Below are positions 15,779 through 25,609 of a stretch of 64,000 bases of DNA, in pieces (the first letter of the stretch is position 1; every line of letters starts with the position of its first letter). The notes under the pieces were generated by a model. The model saw nothing but the letters and a program-made list of their open reading frames with translations, was not told the origin of the DNA and searched no databases. The position numbers and the translations under genes were made by a program. This DNA is from Lentisalinibacter sediminis (GTDB lineage Bacteria; Pseudomonadota; Gammaproteobacteria; Steroidobacterales; Woeseiaceae). The stretch lies in NCBI RefSeq assembly GCF_040706615.1, contig NZ_JAPDRF010000005.1, forward strand, positions 620,001 to 684,000. The letters run 5' to 3'.

Positions 15779-15986
15779 GGGTCCACTCGCTGCAGTGATA
15801 CTCCACATGCTGCAACAGCCGTAACGGCGCGGACAATAGGTATTTGGCGCCCGCTGGCTGCTGCATCGGCCGGGGCAGGGCCCGCGAATAAGACCACAGT
15901 AACGGCTACCTCGAAATATACCGCGGTGCCGGCCGGTCCTATTTAACGTAGGAGACGAATCCGGCTCGCTGCCGGCAAGAGGACCC

Positions 15987-16529
15987 ATGAACCGACGCAC
16001 GCTGTTGACACGCCTGCTGGCTGCTGCCGGCGCCCTCGCCATGGGACCGATGCTCGCTGGCCGGGAAGCCCGTGCCGCGGACGACGACGGGCAGGGCGCT
16101 CACGAGTTTCCGCCCGTGAACATCACCCGCGAGCAGTGGCAGGAGATACTGCCGGCGGACCGCTACCGCATCCTCTTCCGCGAGGGCACGGAGCCGGCGG
16201 GTTCGAGCCCGCTGGACAAGATCTACGCTCCCGGCATCTACATATGCGCGGCGTGCCATCTGCCGCTGTTCGCGAGCGAGGACAAGTTCGACAGCGGCAC
16301 GGGCTGGCCCAGCTTCACCCAGCCCATCGAGGGCCGGGTCGGCACCAAACTGGACTTCAAGCTGATCCTGCCGCGTACCGAGTACCACTGCATACGCTGC
16401 GGTGGGCACCAGGGCCACGTCTTCGACGACGGTCCGCCGCCTACCGGTCAGCGCTGGTGCAACAATGGGCTGGCACTCCGCTTCGTGCCTGAAGGCGAGG
16501 AACTGCCCGAGTTGAGGACATCCGCATGA
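15987..16529 (+). CDS. msrB: Exported peptide-methionine (R)-S-oxide reductase MsrB
   Basis: A 180-residue protein. The N-terminus MNRRTLLTRLLAAAGALAMG has a twin-Arg-like motif and hydrophobic stretch ending near ARAADD, so it is exported, perhaps by Tat. The MsrB fold shows both zinc pairs (CAACHLPL about 86-93 and CIRCGGHQGHVF about 133-144), GTGWPSF, and the catalytic Cys in QRWCNNGLALRF near the end. It reduces methionine-R-sulfoxide in envelope proteins. It overlaps msrA by four bases (ATGA), so the two stereospecific enzymes are made together. The electron donor is not obvious; the Trx-DsbD fusion at 44.9 kb is a candidate. Confidence 0.93.
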   Translation: MNRRTLLTRLLAAAGALAMGPMLAGREARAADDDGQGAHEFPPVNITREQWQEILPADRYRILFREGTEPAGSSPLDKIYAPGIYICAACHLPLFASEDKFDSGTGWPSFTQPIEGRVGTKLDFKLILPRTEYHCIRCGGHQGHVFDDGPPPTGQRWCNNGLALRFVPEGEELPELRTSA

Positions 16530-17125
16530 GGAATCGCATCGCCGCATTCGCGCTGGCGCTGGCGCTCGGCTCGATGCCGGCCGGGCCGCTGGCCGCGGCA
16601 GAGGCCGTCGCCACTTTCGCCGGCGGCTGTTTCTGGTGCATGGAGCCGCCCTACGACAAGCTGGAGGGCGTGAAATCGACCGTGTCCGGTTTCATGGGCG
16701 GCCACGTGAAGGACCCGAGTTACGAACAGGTGGTGCGTGGCGGCACCGGCCACGCCGAGGTGGTGCAGGTCACCTACGATCCCGGGGTGGTGAGCTACGA
16801 GACGCTGCTCGCGGTGTACTGGCGCAACGTCGATCCGTTCGACGGTGGCGGGCAGTTCTGTGACCGCGGCGCGTCCTACCGGCCGGAGATCTTCTGGCAC
16901 ACGGCGGCGCAGAGAGAGGCGGCGGCAGCATCGAAGTCCGATCTGCAGGAGCGCTTCGACCAGGACATCGCCGTCGCGGTGACCGAGGCCGGAGCATTCT
17001 ACCCGGCCGAGGACTACCATCAGGACTACTACGAGAAGAATCCCGTCCGCTACAAGTTCTACCGCTGGAACTGCGGCCGCGACGCGCGGCTGCAGGAAGT
17101 CTGGGGAGAGGAGGCCGGAGCCTAG
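16526..17125 (+). CDS. msrA: Exported peptide-methionine (S)-S-oxide reductase MsrA
   Basis: A 199-residue MsrA with signal peptide (cleavage near LAAAEA). The catalytic motif is GGCFWCMEPPYDKLEGV (about 31-47); GFMGGHVKDPSYEQV, GTGHAEVVQVTYDP and YHQDYYEKNP are the other conserved blocks. It reduces methionine-S-sulfoxide in the periplasm. The start overlaps the msrB stop (ATGA). The exported msrB-msrA pair replaces the fused MsrAB found in some bacteria. Confidence 0.94.
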   Translation: MRNRIAAFALALALGSMPAGPLAAAEAVATFAGGCFWCMEPPYDKLEGVKSTVSGFMGGHVKDPSYEQVVRGGTGHAEVVQVTYDPGVVSYETLLAVYWRNVDPFDGGGQFCDRGASYRPEIFWHTAAQREAAAASKSDLQERFDQDIAVAVTEAGAFYPAEDYHQDYYEKNPVRYKFYRWNCGRDARLQEVWGEEAGA

Positions 17126-17137
17126 CTCCGGACACGG

Positions 17138-17812
17138 CTACCGCGTGCCGTAGACCCACACGGTGTCCTCCGGCAGTGCCTCGATCGTCCGGTAGCGAGT
17201 GAGTGTGGCGATGGTCCGGTCCATGGAGACCGGCTTCGCGACCTCCGCGATCTCGACAGCCATGAGATTCCAGCCGGCATCGAATTCGGCGTCGTAGACG
17301 ACCCGGCGGGAGATGGAGGCTCCGCTCTCCGTCTCGTAGGTCGTTGCGGTCACGCATTCTCCGTCCAGTGCCGCCGGCGCTGAAAAATACATCCACTGAT
17401 AGAGAGTGCCGGTCGGTGTGTCACCCGTGAACATGTCCGGCGCGGCACGCGCTGTCTCTTCACTGTCGGCCGGCGTAAGCGGAGCGAGCATTTTCTTGGC
17501 CGCGAGATCGGCGATGACCAGGGAATTCGGAGTCGCAACGTAGGTCGCTTCCGGATTCGTGATCTGTACGGTGCCGGCGCTGCAGGAGAAGATCTGCCCG
17601 AAGGGCTGCGTGGGCGTGAACTTCGCGGGCAGGGCGAGCTCGATCGTGCCGTCCTCGCTGATGCTGCCGATCGCCACCGGTTCGCGCTGAATGATGATGA
17701 TATCCGCGGCACCCTGATCCCAGTCGTCCATCGAGCCCACCACCTCACCTTGTGCCGACGGCGTGGCGGTCAGAAGAAGCGTTATCGAAATCAGAGTCGA
17801 ACGGGCAATCAT
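17138..17812 (-). CDS. Exported hypothetical protein, downstream partner of the VWA protein
   Basis: A 224-residue protein with signal peptide (cleavage near PSAQGEV). The mature part is beta-rich with two Cys (IFSCSAG and LDGECVTA), probably a disulphide. I do not recognise the family. It starts 21 bases after the stop of the 1795-residue VWA protein on the same strand, so it is almost certainly in its operon and may act with it in the periplasm. It converges on msrA with only 12 bases between stops. Confidence 0.75.
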   Translation of the reverse strand: MIARSTLISITLLLTATPSAQGEVVGSMDDWDQGAADIIIIQREPVAIGSISEDGTIELALPAKFTPTQPFGQIFSCSAGTVQITNPEATYVATPNSLVIADLAAKKMLAPLTPADSEETARAAPDMFTGDTPTGTLYQWMYFSAPAALDGECVTATTYETESGASISRRVVYDAEFDAGWNLMAVEIAEVAKPVSMDRTIATLTRYRTIEALPEDTVWVYGTR

Positions 17813-17833
17813 GTTGTTCTCCTTGTGGCTGAT

Positions 17834-20800
17834 TTATCGTTCCGAGAGATTCAGAACTCTGGCTGCGCTACCGGCAATCGTCACGTCCTCGTAGACGGTC
17901 GGCGGCGAGGTGTTGACGACGATGCGATAATTGCCCGCAGGGACCTGGCTTGCCGGGTCGTCGACAACGCCCTCGTGAACCAGCGTTCCGGACTCGTCGT
18001 AGACCCGATAGCCGGTTCGAAGTCCGTTGCTCACCGACCGTCTGAGTTCCGCGCTGTCCGTCGCGGCAAAATAGGCGCCGCCGCCGAGCTCGGCCCACTG
18101 GCGGAACATTTGTGCGGTCCCGGTATCCTGGATGGCCAAGCCGACAATGTTGAGCGTGAACTCGATTCCCTGCTCCTCGAGTTTAGCAATGACGGCAGCC
18201 GGGTCGCCATCGCAGGTTTCTTCGCCATCGGTGATCAGCACCACAACCCTGCGTCCCGTCACGCCGGAGAGATCCGAACGGACCTTGCTCAGTGAATCCG
18301 CGATTGGCGTCCGGGCGAGATTTTTCGCGGTGATGCCGGCCAGCGTATCGCGGACGGCCTCCGGATCCAGTGGCTGCAGCGGCATCACCAGATCGGTGCG
18401 GCAGGTACCCGGTTCCCTGTGGCCGAAAACGCGCAGGGCCACGGGCATGCCGGCCGGGAGTGTATCGGCGACTGCTTCCGTGAGGACGTCACGGGCCACA
18501 TCGATGCGCCGGCGACCCTCGAGACGCTGCAGCATGGAGCCCGACGCGTCGAGTATCAGGAGTGCGGCGTTGTCGGGGGAAGTCGAGGCGCTCTCCCCGG
18601 TGATCACCCGTATCTCTCCCGGGCCAGTCCGCGGTTCGTTGCGTATGTCCACCCTGAGGCTGAACAGCGCCGGACGGCGCAGCAGCGAGCTGGCGCGTCT
18701 CCAGGCCACTTCCACTTCCCGTGCGGAGGCCCCGTACGCGTAGTAGCCGCCGTTGACGAGTGACCAGTCCTGCATGAGATCTTCCTCGCTGGCGGTAAAG
18801 GTCGCGCCGCTCTCCTCGCCGACACGGATCGTGAATATCCGCGGCCTCACGGTATCCATCCAGGACCACATCTCCGGGTGGCGGCTGGTCGCCGCATCGG
18901 TGAGGAGTACGATCGCCCGGACCCCATCCCGCGGCTCCAGGGCGCGGGCGGCCGTTGCGAGTGTCCACTCTGCGGCGCTAGATGACTCCGCGCGCGGGTA
19001 CTCGTTGAGCACGGTCTCCAGGATGTACGGCTCGCTGTACCAGTCGCGCAGCAGTGGCTGGGAACCGAATGGCAGCAGATTGGCTGCATCGCGTCCGGGT
19101 TCGATTCCCGCAGCGTAGCGACCGAGGGCGCTGTAGATGAGCGGCAGCTGAGCGGCCACGCTGCCGCTGGTATCCCAGGCGAAGACAACGTTGCGCTGCG
19201 GTTCGGTGACACGCAACCAGTAGCTGCTATCGGGCGCCACCGTGGCCTCCTGGAAGATTTCCGTCGGCGAGCGCTCCACGGTCTCCAGGTCCACGGGTTT
19301 TCCATCGGCGTCTTCCAGCTGCGCCACGACGCGCAGCGCGGGTTCGCCCCGGAGCGTCAGCGAGAGGCGATTCTCGTTTGGCCCGGTCTGCAGCCGGAAC
19401 CAGGATTCCGAGGCTCCGAGCTGGGCAGAATCCGTAACCCATTCCCGCCGTCCGGGTTCATGGGCCGTCGCGCGCCTGGAATTGTCCGGCACCGTCTGCA
19501 TCGGGCCGCGGCTGCCGGCCTGCGTTTCGAACGATGCACGCATTTCGTCCGCGCCCCATTCGGCGAGGATGGACCGATAGTCCGCCGAATGGGGCCGCTC
19601 GTAGATACGAAGAGTCTCGGGTGGCCAGACCTCACTTGCGGACGCGGGCGCGCGGCCGGTAATCCGCAGGAATCTGGCCCACACCGGTTTATCGAGAGCA
19701 AGCTTCGGCATCACCGCCGGGTCCCACTTGGCGAGTGGCTGCCACGGCCCGAGTGGGCTGTCGGTGCTGTAGCTCACGCGCACGCCCTGCAACGTCTCAT
19801 CGCCGGCCGCCCTCTCCGAATTCGTCCACTCGAGGGCGGCGAGCTGGGCAGCCCGGTCATGGTGGAAGGCCACGACGAACTCCAGTCGTTCACCGTCATC
19901 CAGCTGCAGAGACGACACATCCTGCTCGGCCGTCAGGATTCCGCGATCCCAGTCCGGCCCGACCGGCGGGTTGGATCGTACGATATGGCCGCCCAGCTCC
20001 GGATCCGCCAGATTCGCGATGGCGTCGGGCAGCGGCCCTCCCGGCGTACCGATCACCTTCCATTCGCCGAGACCGACCCGCCCGTCGCCGACCCAGTTGT
20101 CGGTGAGACGGAGTCGGGCGTAACTCGCCTCGACCGGGGCGTCGAGAACGACATACTGTTCCCGACGCACGGGACTGAGCTCTGTGTCCCCGACTGTCGT
20201 CCAGTCGCTGCCATCCCGGGAAATGGCCAGTTCGACCCGCCGGGGATGCTGGCCGACCCGGGTACGGCCCGTCGTGTCCAGTGCGAAGCCGTAGATCGTT
20301 GCCGGTGCACCGGCGAGGCGTACCGGCACATCCACCGGAGCGCGGTCGGAGCGGCGCTCCAGGAGCAGGCCGGCGCCGCGGAGAGCGAGGCCATCGAAGA
20401 GATCATCGAAGCCGATGCCGACGTCGGGGATCCGACCCCGGTCGTCCGGATTCTCCTGCGCGAGGGTCAGCCTTTCCGCTCCGAGCTGTTCGGCGGCGAG
20501 GTTCCAGCGGCCGCGGAGTGCCGAGGGGATCGACCAGCCGGGCGCGATGCCCACCGGGTCGGCATCGTCTTGCACCTGAATCGATAAAGCGGATTCGTTC
20601 CAGGTGGCTCCGTTCTCCGAGACGCCTGCGTAAAGCGTAACCGCCGTGTCCGCATGCGCGTCGGCAGGGACGTCGACGGTGACCGGGATCGAGCGGGTGC
20701 CGCCGGCAGGCAATGAAATCTCGGCGGATTCGGCCCTCACGGCCCAGCGCGCGTCGCTGGCCGCCGTCGCGAGCGTCACACGCCGTTCCGCTCCGCCCGG

Positions 20801-23221
20801 ATTCGCCACCTCGACACTCGCCTGAAACTGCTGACCGAAGGACCGGAAGGCCGCGACCGCGCGGGTCGGCGATTCCAGCGTTACGTCGAGTGCTGCATCG
20901 TTTAGGGTCGCTGGTTTCAGCGCCCCCTCGAAATCAAACTGCAGATCGTACGGTCCGCGGCTCTTCAGCCTCGCATACAAGCGTTGCCCGGCCGGTACGG
21001 ATCCTCGCGAGGAATTGTCCGGCTGGCGCTCCAGTTGCGCCTTCTCGTCCGCTGCGTCGACCAGGTCCAGGTTCACGCTGCCCTGAGTCTGGATGGTTAC
21101 CGGCGTCGCTTCAGCAAATACGGGCAACTCGTAGTAGTCGTAGTCACCCCAGTCCCCGCTGTAGCCGCTGACCCTGAGATCCGCCGGCAGCGGCGAGGCA
21201 AGGCCGATATGGTCATTCGGTTCGCAGTCTTCGGCGCAGCCGAACCGGGGCAAGGCTTCGAGGCGCAGGGTGTATTCGCCATCGCTGGGAGTCGTCGCCG
21301 TCAGCGCCACCTGATAGTCGCCGGGCGGGAACAGGCCCTCACGCTCGATCGAAGTCGATCGCCCGCGGCCCGTCGAGCGTCCGATTTCGAAGTCGTCCCA
21401 GAAAAACCTGGCGGCGATCCCGCCACCGGGCGGAGGTGTCACGCTCAGGCGGATGCGCTGCCAGTCGGCCAGATGGAAGCGGTAATAGTCGATATCCTCC
21501 TGATCCGCGAGCAATCCGATGCGCTTACCGCCGATCTCCAGAGGCTGCATGCGTTGCCGGTCGTCGTTCGGTTCTCTCTCGAGGGTCGGGTCGGGCGGCC
21601 CCAGGGAGCGGGCGATCAGGCGGTAATCGCCGTCCACACCACTCACCGAGACGTAGTGCGTACCGGGCAGCAGATAGAGGTTGTCGAGCCGGAGTATCCG
21701 GTCGCCCCGTCGGGCCTGTTTCCTCTGATTCTGGATCCCGGCGCCGTCGTGATAACGGATCTCCGCCAGGCCATCACCCATCGCCTGGATCCGCCAGAGC
21801 TGCGCCTCGCCTTCCACCACCAGCCGATGGAAGTCCGTGTCCTCGCCGGCAAAGGCGGCAGCGACCGGGCGCGGCGGAACCAGCGCCGAGGCACGGCCGA
21901 TCGTGTCGTTGGGTTCCGTCTCCCGTCCGCGTTGCGGCGGGCCCGTGTCCGTCAGCGAAAGCTCGTACTCGACGCCTTCCTTCCCGCCCTGGACCCTGAC
22001 GACGTACTCGCCGGCCCCGAGTACCAGGTCCTCCAGAGAGATCTCGGCATCGCCTTCGCGGCACTGAAGTTCGCTACCCTCCGGGTCCAGCAGGCAGAGC
22101 TCGAGGGTATCCGACTCCGGTGCCACCAGCCGGAGGCGCTTCTTCTCTTCCGTGTCTTCTGCGGCCAGCCTGAAAAGGAAATGATCCCGGTCCCGCCGCG
22201 TGCCGATCCGAGCCTGCAAAGGCGCGGACAGATCGACGCGATTCGCCAGATCGTGCCCATCGTTCGGTTCGCTCTCCCGATTCCCGGTGACGCGCCCTCC
22301 ACTCGACGTCCGGATTGCAAGTATCGAGCCCTCATTGTTGTCTCGCTCTATCTCGAGGAGATAGTCAGTTGTGTCCAGATCGAGATCATAAAATGTGAGT
22401 TGCCCGTACCGATCCGTCTCCGCTTCGGCAAGTACGGCCCCATTCGCGTCCGTCAGCTTTGCGCGTGCCCGATGACCGACCGGCACCTGGATGGCAACGT
22501 TCCAGTACTCACGCGCCTCCCCTCCACCGACGTCGAGCCGGTACCAGGACCGCGCGTGAGTGGAATAGGTGGCGAACTCATGCCTGAACCGCAGATCATG
22601 GGGGGTCTCGCGCGAGCCGTTATCCGGTTCCGCGGTGAGATAGAGGTCTTCGCTGTCTGCGACGGTCAATCGGTAGCTTCCGGATGTGCCAGTGGGGCTG
22701 ACATCTTTCGACGACTCTGTCTCGTCGAAACCGACCGTCTCCATTTGTGGACGGTATCGGTCATTGCCGGCGGAGAAAGCGATACCCAGAAGATAATCAC
22801 CGGGCGAGAAGATCAGCCGCCCTGCCTCGCCGGGTACGCTGCCGTCACGGCTGCCCATCGTAAACAGCTCCTGGGGGTCGAGACCGGGTTTACCGGAGGA
22901 GAGATTGAGCCGATAGACATCCACAACCGTGAGGGCAAGAGGTACCCCGTCGAGTCGCAAATCCCAGCGGCGATGTGCATCGACATCCGAGACGTTCCAG
23001 CGATACCCGTCCTGGTCTGAACCGGAAAGCGTACCCGCTCCCCTGAACGCACCGCTAACGTCCTCATAGGAATCAGGTTGGTCGTTAGGTTCGGATTCAA
23101 AAATTATCGATTCGGCTGAGAGCAATGCCGGCGTCAGAAATAGCGCTGACACGGCAAGCCACCATTGGCGGGCGCTGCCTGCCAGCGATGAACCGGTACG
23201 ATAGCCGAATGCGCGTCGCAT
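17834..23221 (-). CDS. Giant exported protein with EPND/PPC-like repeats, F5/8C-like domains and two VWA domains
   Basis: A 1795-residue protein starting MRRAFGYRTG, with a signal anchor ending near LLSAES. Six beta-sandwich repeats each open with an acidic motif of ESEPND type (SEPND, AEPDN, SEPND, TEPND, REPND, CEPND), as in bacterial pre-peptidase-C repeats. Two discoidin-like regions follow (e.g. RRVELAISRDGSDWTTVG). VWA domain 1 starts about 1345 (WDTSGS MIDAS), VWA domain 2 about 1553 (LDASGSM, later TDGEE), then a short beta domain. VWA domains bind partners through a metal ion. It is divergent from the transglutaminase-like gene, with a small exported protein downstream. It is probably a surface or periplasmic scaffold. 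Confidence 0.8.
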   Translation of the reverse strand: MRRAFGYRTGSSLAGSARQWWLAVSALFLTPALLSAESIIFESEPNDQPDSYEDVSGAFRGAGTLSGSDQDGYRWNVSDVDAHRRWDLRLDGVPLALTVVDVYRLNLSSGKPGLDPQELFTMGSRDGSVPGEAGRLIFSPGDYLLGIAFSAGNDRYRPQMETVGFDETESSKDVSPTGTSGSYRLTVADSEDLYLTAEPDNGSRETPHDLRFRHEFATYSTHARSWYRLDVGGGEAREYWNVAIQVPVGHRARAKLTDANGAVLAEAETDRYGQLTFYDLDLDTTDYLLEIERDNNEGSILAIRTSSGGRVTGNRESEPNDGHDLANRVDLSAPLQARIGTRRDRDHFLFRLAAEDTEEKKRLRLVAPESDTLELCLLDPEGSELQCREGDAEISLEDLVLGAGEYVVRVQGGKEGVEYELSLTDTGPPQRGRETEPNDTIGRASALVPPRPVAAAFAGEDTDFHRLVVEGEAQLWRIQAMGDGLAEIRYHDGAGIQNQRKQARRGDRILRLDNLYLLPGTHYVSVSGVDGDYRLIARSLGPPDPTLEREPNDDRQRMQPLEIGGKRIGLLADQEDIDYYRFHLADWQRIRLSVTPPPGGGIAARFFWDDFEIGRSTGRGRSTSIEREGLFPPGDYQVALTATTPSDGEYTLRLEALPRFGCAEDCEPNDHIGLASPLPADLRVSGYSGDWGDYDYYELPVFAEATPVTIQTQGSVNLDLVDAADEKAQLERQPDNSSRGSVPAGQRLYARLKSRGPYDLQFDFEGALKPATLNDAALDVTLESPTRAVAAFRSFGQQFQASVEVANPGGAERRVTLATAASDARWAVRAESAEISLPAGGTRSIPVTVDVPADAHADTAVTLYAGVSENGATWNESALSIQVQDDADPVGIAPGWSIPSALRGRWNLAAEQLGAERLTLAQENPDDRGRIPDVGIGFDDLFDGLALRGAGLLLERRSDRAPVDVPVRLAGAPATIYGFALDTTGRTRVGQHPRRVELAISRDGSDWTTVGDTELSPVRREQYVVLDAPVEASYARLRLTDNWVGDGRVGLGEWKVIGTPGGPLPDAIANLADPELGGHIVRSNPPVGPDWDRGILTAEQDVSSLQLDDGERLEFVVAFHHDRAAQLAALEWTNSERAAGDETLQGVRVSYSTDSPLGPWQPLAKWDPAVMPKLALDKPVWARFLRITGRAPASASEVWPPETLRIYERPHSADYRSILAEWGADEMRASFETQAGSRGPMQTVPDNSRRATAHEPGRREWVTDSAQLGASESWFRLQTGPNENRLSLTLRGEPALRVVAQLEDADGKPVDLETVERSPTEIFQEATVAPDSSYWLRVTEPQRNVVFAWDTSGSVAAQLPLIYSALGRYAAGIEPGRDAANLLPFGSQPLLRDWYSEPYILETVLNEYPRAESSSAAEWTLATAARALEPRDGVRAIVLLTDAATSRHPEMWSWMDTVRPRIFTIRVGEESGATFTASEEDLMQDWSLVNGGYYAYGASAREVEVAWRRASSLLRRPALFSLRVDIRNEPRTGPGEIRVITGESASTSPDNAALLILDASGSMLQRLEGRRRIDVARDVLTEAVADTLPAGMPVALRVFGHREPGTCRTDLVMPLQPLDPEAVRDTLAGITAKNLARTPIADSLSKVRSDLSGVTGRRVVVLITDGEETCDGDPAAVIAKLEEQGIEFTLNIVGLAIQDTGTAQMFRQWAELGGGAYFAATDSAELRRSVSNGLRTGYRVYDESGTLVHEGVVDDPASQVPAGNYRIVVNTSPPTVYEDVTIAGSAARVLNLSER

Positions 23222-23314
23222 GACGATGTAGTATAACCAGCGAAAAGACCCTGGGCCCAAGCGGTGCGTTGGCGACTGATCTACCTGAAATCCCCACCAA
23301 AATTGAGGCTTGAA

Positions 23315-25558
23315 ATGCTGCATTGGAATCCCGGCGTTCGTTGGGCGTTGCTGCTCTCGCTTTTTATACCTTACCCGGTCACATCGTTTGCAAACGATCG
23401 CATCGATTTCGCTCTGCCGGGTAGTGAGCCGCGTGCGGTTGAGCTCGGAGAGCTTCCTGGGGCGCTATCCCCGGACGATGCGGCCGAGATGCTGGCGCGA
23501 GGAGTCCCGGACCCAGCGAAATTCCTCGATGCAAGCAAGTATCACGTCACGGAGCTGGCAGCCGCACTCGAATACGACCCCGTGGCCGCGTTTGAGTATG
23601 TGCGCGATCAGGTCCGGCTCGATCCTTACAATGGCTTGCTTAGAGGATCGCAAGGCGTGCTAGCGGCTTCGGCCGGCGGACCGCTGGATCGCTCGCTGCT
23701 ACTCATGGATCTCCTCGAGCAGATGGCAATCGATGCACGTCTGGTCTTCGGGCCCTTGCCTGATGCTGCGGCAACGCGACTCTTGGAGGGGGCCATGCCG
23801 GCCCGTGGACAACAGGCAACCTCCCACTTCCTGCCGGACCGCGTGGGCAAGCGTGTTTCGGAGAGAGCCCGGCGTGATTATTCGTGGCTGGTGGAGGGCT
23901 TGAGCGAGACGGATCTCGGTGGTGAGGATCCGCGACTGCGACGTGCCGACGTTCGTGACCACGTGTGGGTCCAGGCCCGTCTCGAATCAGACTGGACAGA
24001 TTTCGATACCTCGTTCGCGGAGGCACAGCCTGGTGAATCATTCGCTGTGGTCGACCGGATTGCAGTCGGGCCAGCCCCCGAGCAGACCCATCGGGTCACT
24101 CTTAGCGTCAAAGCAGAAAAGCTGGAAAATGGAGATGTGAGCGAAGTCGAATTGCTCACCCACACTCTCGAGGCACATTCTGCCCAGCACGACCGCATCT
24201 TTCTGGTGTTTGTGTCCGCAGGTGCGGGGTTGGGCGCAACCCTCGGCGGCAAGCTCAGTCCGGAATCGCTGATGGCGCCGGCGTTCCTCATCGATGAAGA
24301 CGTAATCAGAGGTCGCGCTGTTCCCGGCGTGTCCGTTGAGATGTCGGAGACACAACAGTTCTTCTTTGGCAGCAGTGCGTCGCCCTCGACGGCTCTGTAT
24401 CTCGATGTGCACATAGATTCGCCCGGAAAAGGCGTGATTTCACGCCGGCGCGTTCTCTATGATCGCGTGGACCCGAGGCAGCGTATCTCAGGCGAAGTTG
24501 CAGCCGATACTCTGGCGCCAATGGCCATGTTTGGTGGAGCGCCCGCTCCGTTTCAGTCCATTCATCAGATTCTTGTTTCCACGGGGGGACTTAGTCCCCA
24601 TGCGGTGCTGGCAGAAACGGAAGAAGCGCTTGATGACGCTGTCGCAACATTGGCGACTGATAAAGAGATTCCCCCAACTTCGACTGGCCGATCACTGGCC
24701 CCTCTCGCGGCGGGGCGCGCCAACTGGCAGTTAACGGTAGAGGAGGTTCATCGTCTGGCAGGCCTTGCGAACGCCGATGTCCGCCTGTTTGTGGGTGAGC
24801 CGCAGGTTGCCATCATGAGTGTCATGCTCAATGCGATAGATAACGAAGCCGTATTCAGTCATGTAATCGATTTGCTCCATGACCGTAAAAGCGTGCTGGC
24901 AGATGACGGAATTGACGGCAAATTTGTCGCTCACCATTTTTTGTGGCACGGCGCTCTTCAGTCGGCCCTGGAAACAGTAGCTAGCGAGTTCATGGGAGCG
25001 TTTTCCGAGAGCGGCAACCCGGATATACAGAGTGGCAGCCGGGTGACAGATACCAACGCAGCTCGTTTGCAAACAATTGCGGAGGCGCTCAAACGGGAGC
25101 GAACATCGCATGCGTTGCTACAGGATATCGAAGCGGGTCGGGTTGTGCTGGTCCCGGCGGATGGGCAAGCCGCCGACCTTTGGTGGGCGGTAGATCCGGC
25201 TACTGGAGTCACGGTCTCCCGGGGAAGCAACGGACTGGGGTATTCGCTGCTGCCCGTCTGGTTCAAGAAGCGTCTTACTACCATTGCGAAAACGAAAGTC
25301 TTTCATGTCGATATCGACGAACTCGACGCGTATGCACGCAGGGTCTCCCAGAAGACCAATCTGGCGAGAAAAAAGGCTGGAAAGCAGCCGGCGCGGTCGA
25401 CCAGGAGTCGGGGTGGCGGAGGTGAGTATCCGCTGACTTTGGAGATATCCTCCACCTTTGCGACCACCAGCGGCGAAATCCTGGGCTACGCAATCGGCCT
25501 GCAGATGCTTTCTATTATTACGATGCTCTCTTACGGTGTTGCGATGGACAGGTATTGA
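23315..25558 (+). CDS. Exported transglutaminase-like protein lacking the catalytic Cys
   Basis: A 747-residue protein with a signal peptide (MLHWNPGVRW then LLLSLFIPYPVTSFAND); this ATG has GAGG a few bases upstream, while an earlier one has none. Residues about 85-150 follow the transglutaminase-like core (FEYVRDQVRLDPYNGLLRGS then GGPLDRSLLLMDLLEQ), but Asp replaces the nucleophilic Cys. The His strand (DHVWVQARLESDWTDFDTSF, about 215-234) is kept. The rest is unrecognised, with a basic stretch and a C-terminal hydrophobic helix (ILGYAIGLQMLSIITMLSYG). Base composition is visibly more AT-rich than that of most neighbours. It is divergent from the VWA protein and probably works with it. Confidence 0.72.
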   Translation: MLHWNPGVRWALLLSLFIPYPVTSFANDRIDFALPGSEPRAVELGELPGALSPDDAAEMLARGVPDPAKFLDASKYHVTELAAALEYDPVAAFEYVRDQVRLDPYNGLLRGSQGVLAASAGGPLDRSLLLMDLLEQMAIDARLVFGPLPDAAATRLLEGAMPARGQQATSHFLPDRVGKRVSERARRDYSWLVEGLSETDLGGEDPRLRRADVRDHVWVQARLESDWTDFDTSFAEAQPGESFAVVDRIAVGPAPEQTHRVTLSVKAEKLENGDVSEVELLTHTLEAHSAQHDRIFLVFVSAGAGLGATLGGKLSPESLMAPAFLIDEDVIRGRAVPGVSVEMSETQQFFFGSSASPSTALYLDVHIDSPGKGVISRRRVLYDRVDPRQRISGEVAADTLAPMAMFGGAPAPFQSIHQILVSTGGLSPHAVLAETEEALDDAVATLATDKEIPPTSTGRSLAPLAAGRANWQLTVEEVHRLAGLANADVRLFVGEPQVAIMSVMLNAIDNEAVFSHVIDLLHDRKSVLADDGIDGKFVAHHFLWHGALQSALETVASEFMGAFSESGNPDIQSGSRVTDTNAARLQTIAEALKRERTSHALLQDIEAGRVVLVPADGQAADLWWAVDPATGVTVSRGSNGLGYSLLPVWFKKRLTTIAKTKVFHVDIDELDAYARRVSQKTNLARKKAGKQPARSTRSRGGGGEYPLTLEISSTFATTSGEILGYAIGLQMLSIITMLSYGVAMDRY

Positions 25559-25609
25559 GCCGACCGGGCTGCTTGCGGCGTCCAGTCCAATTGAAGAAGT
25601 GGCGTTCGA

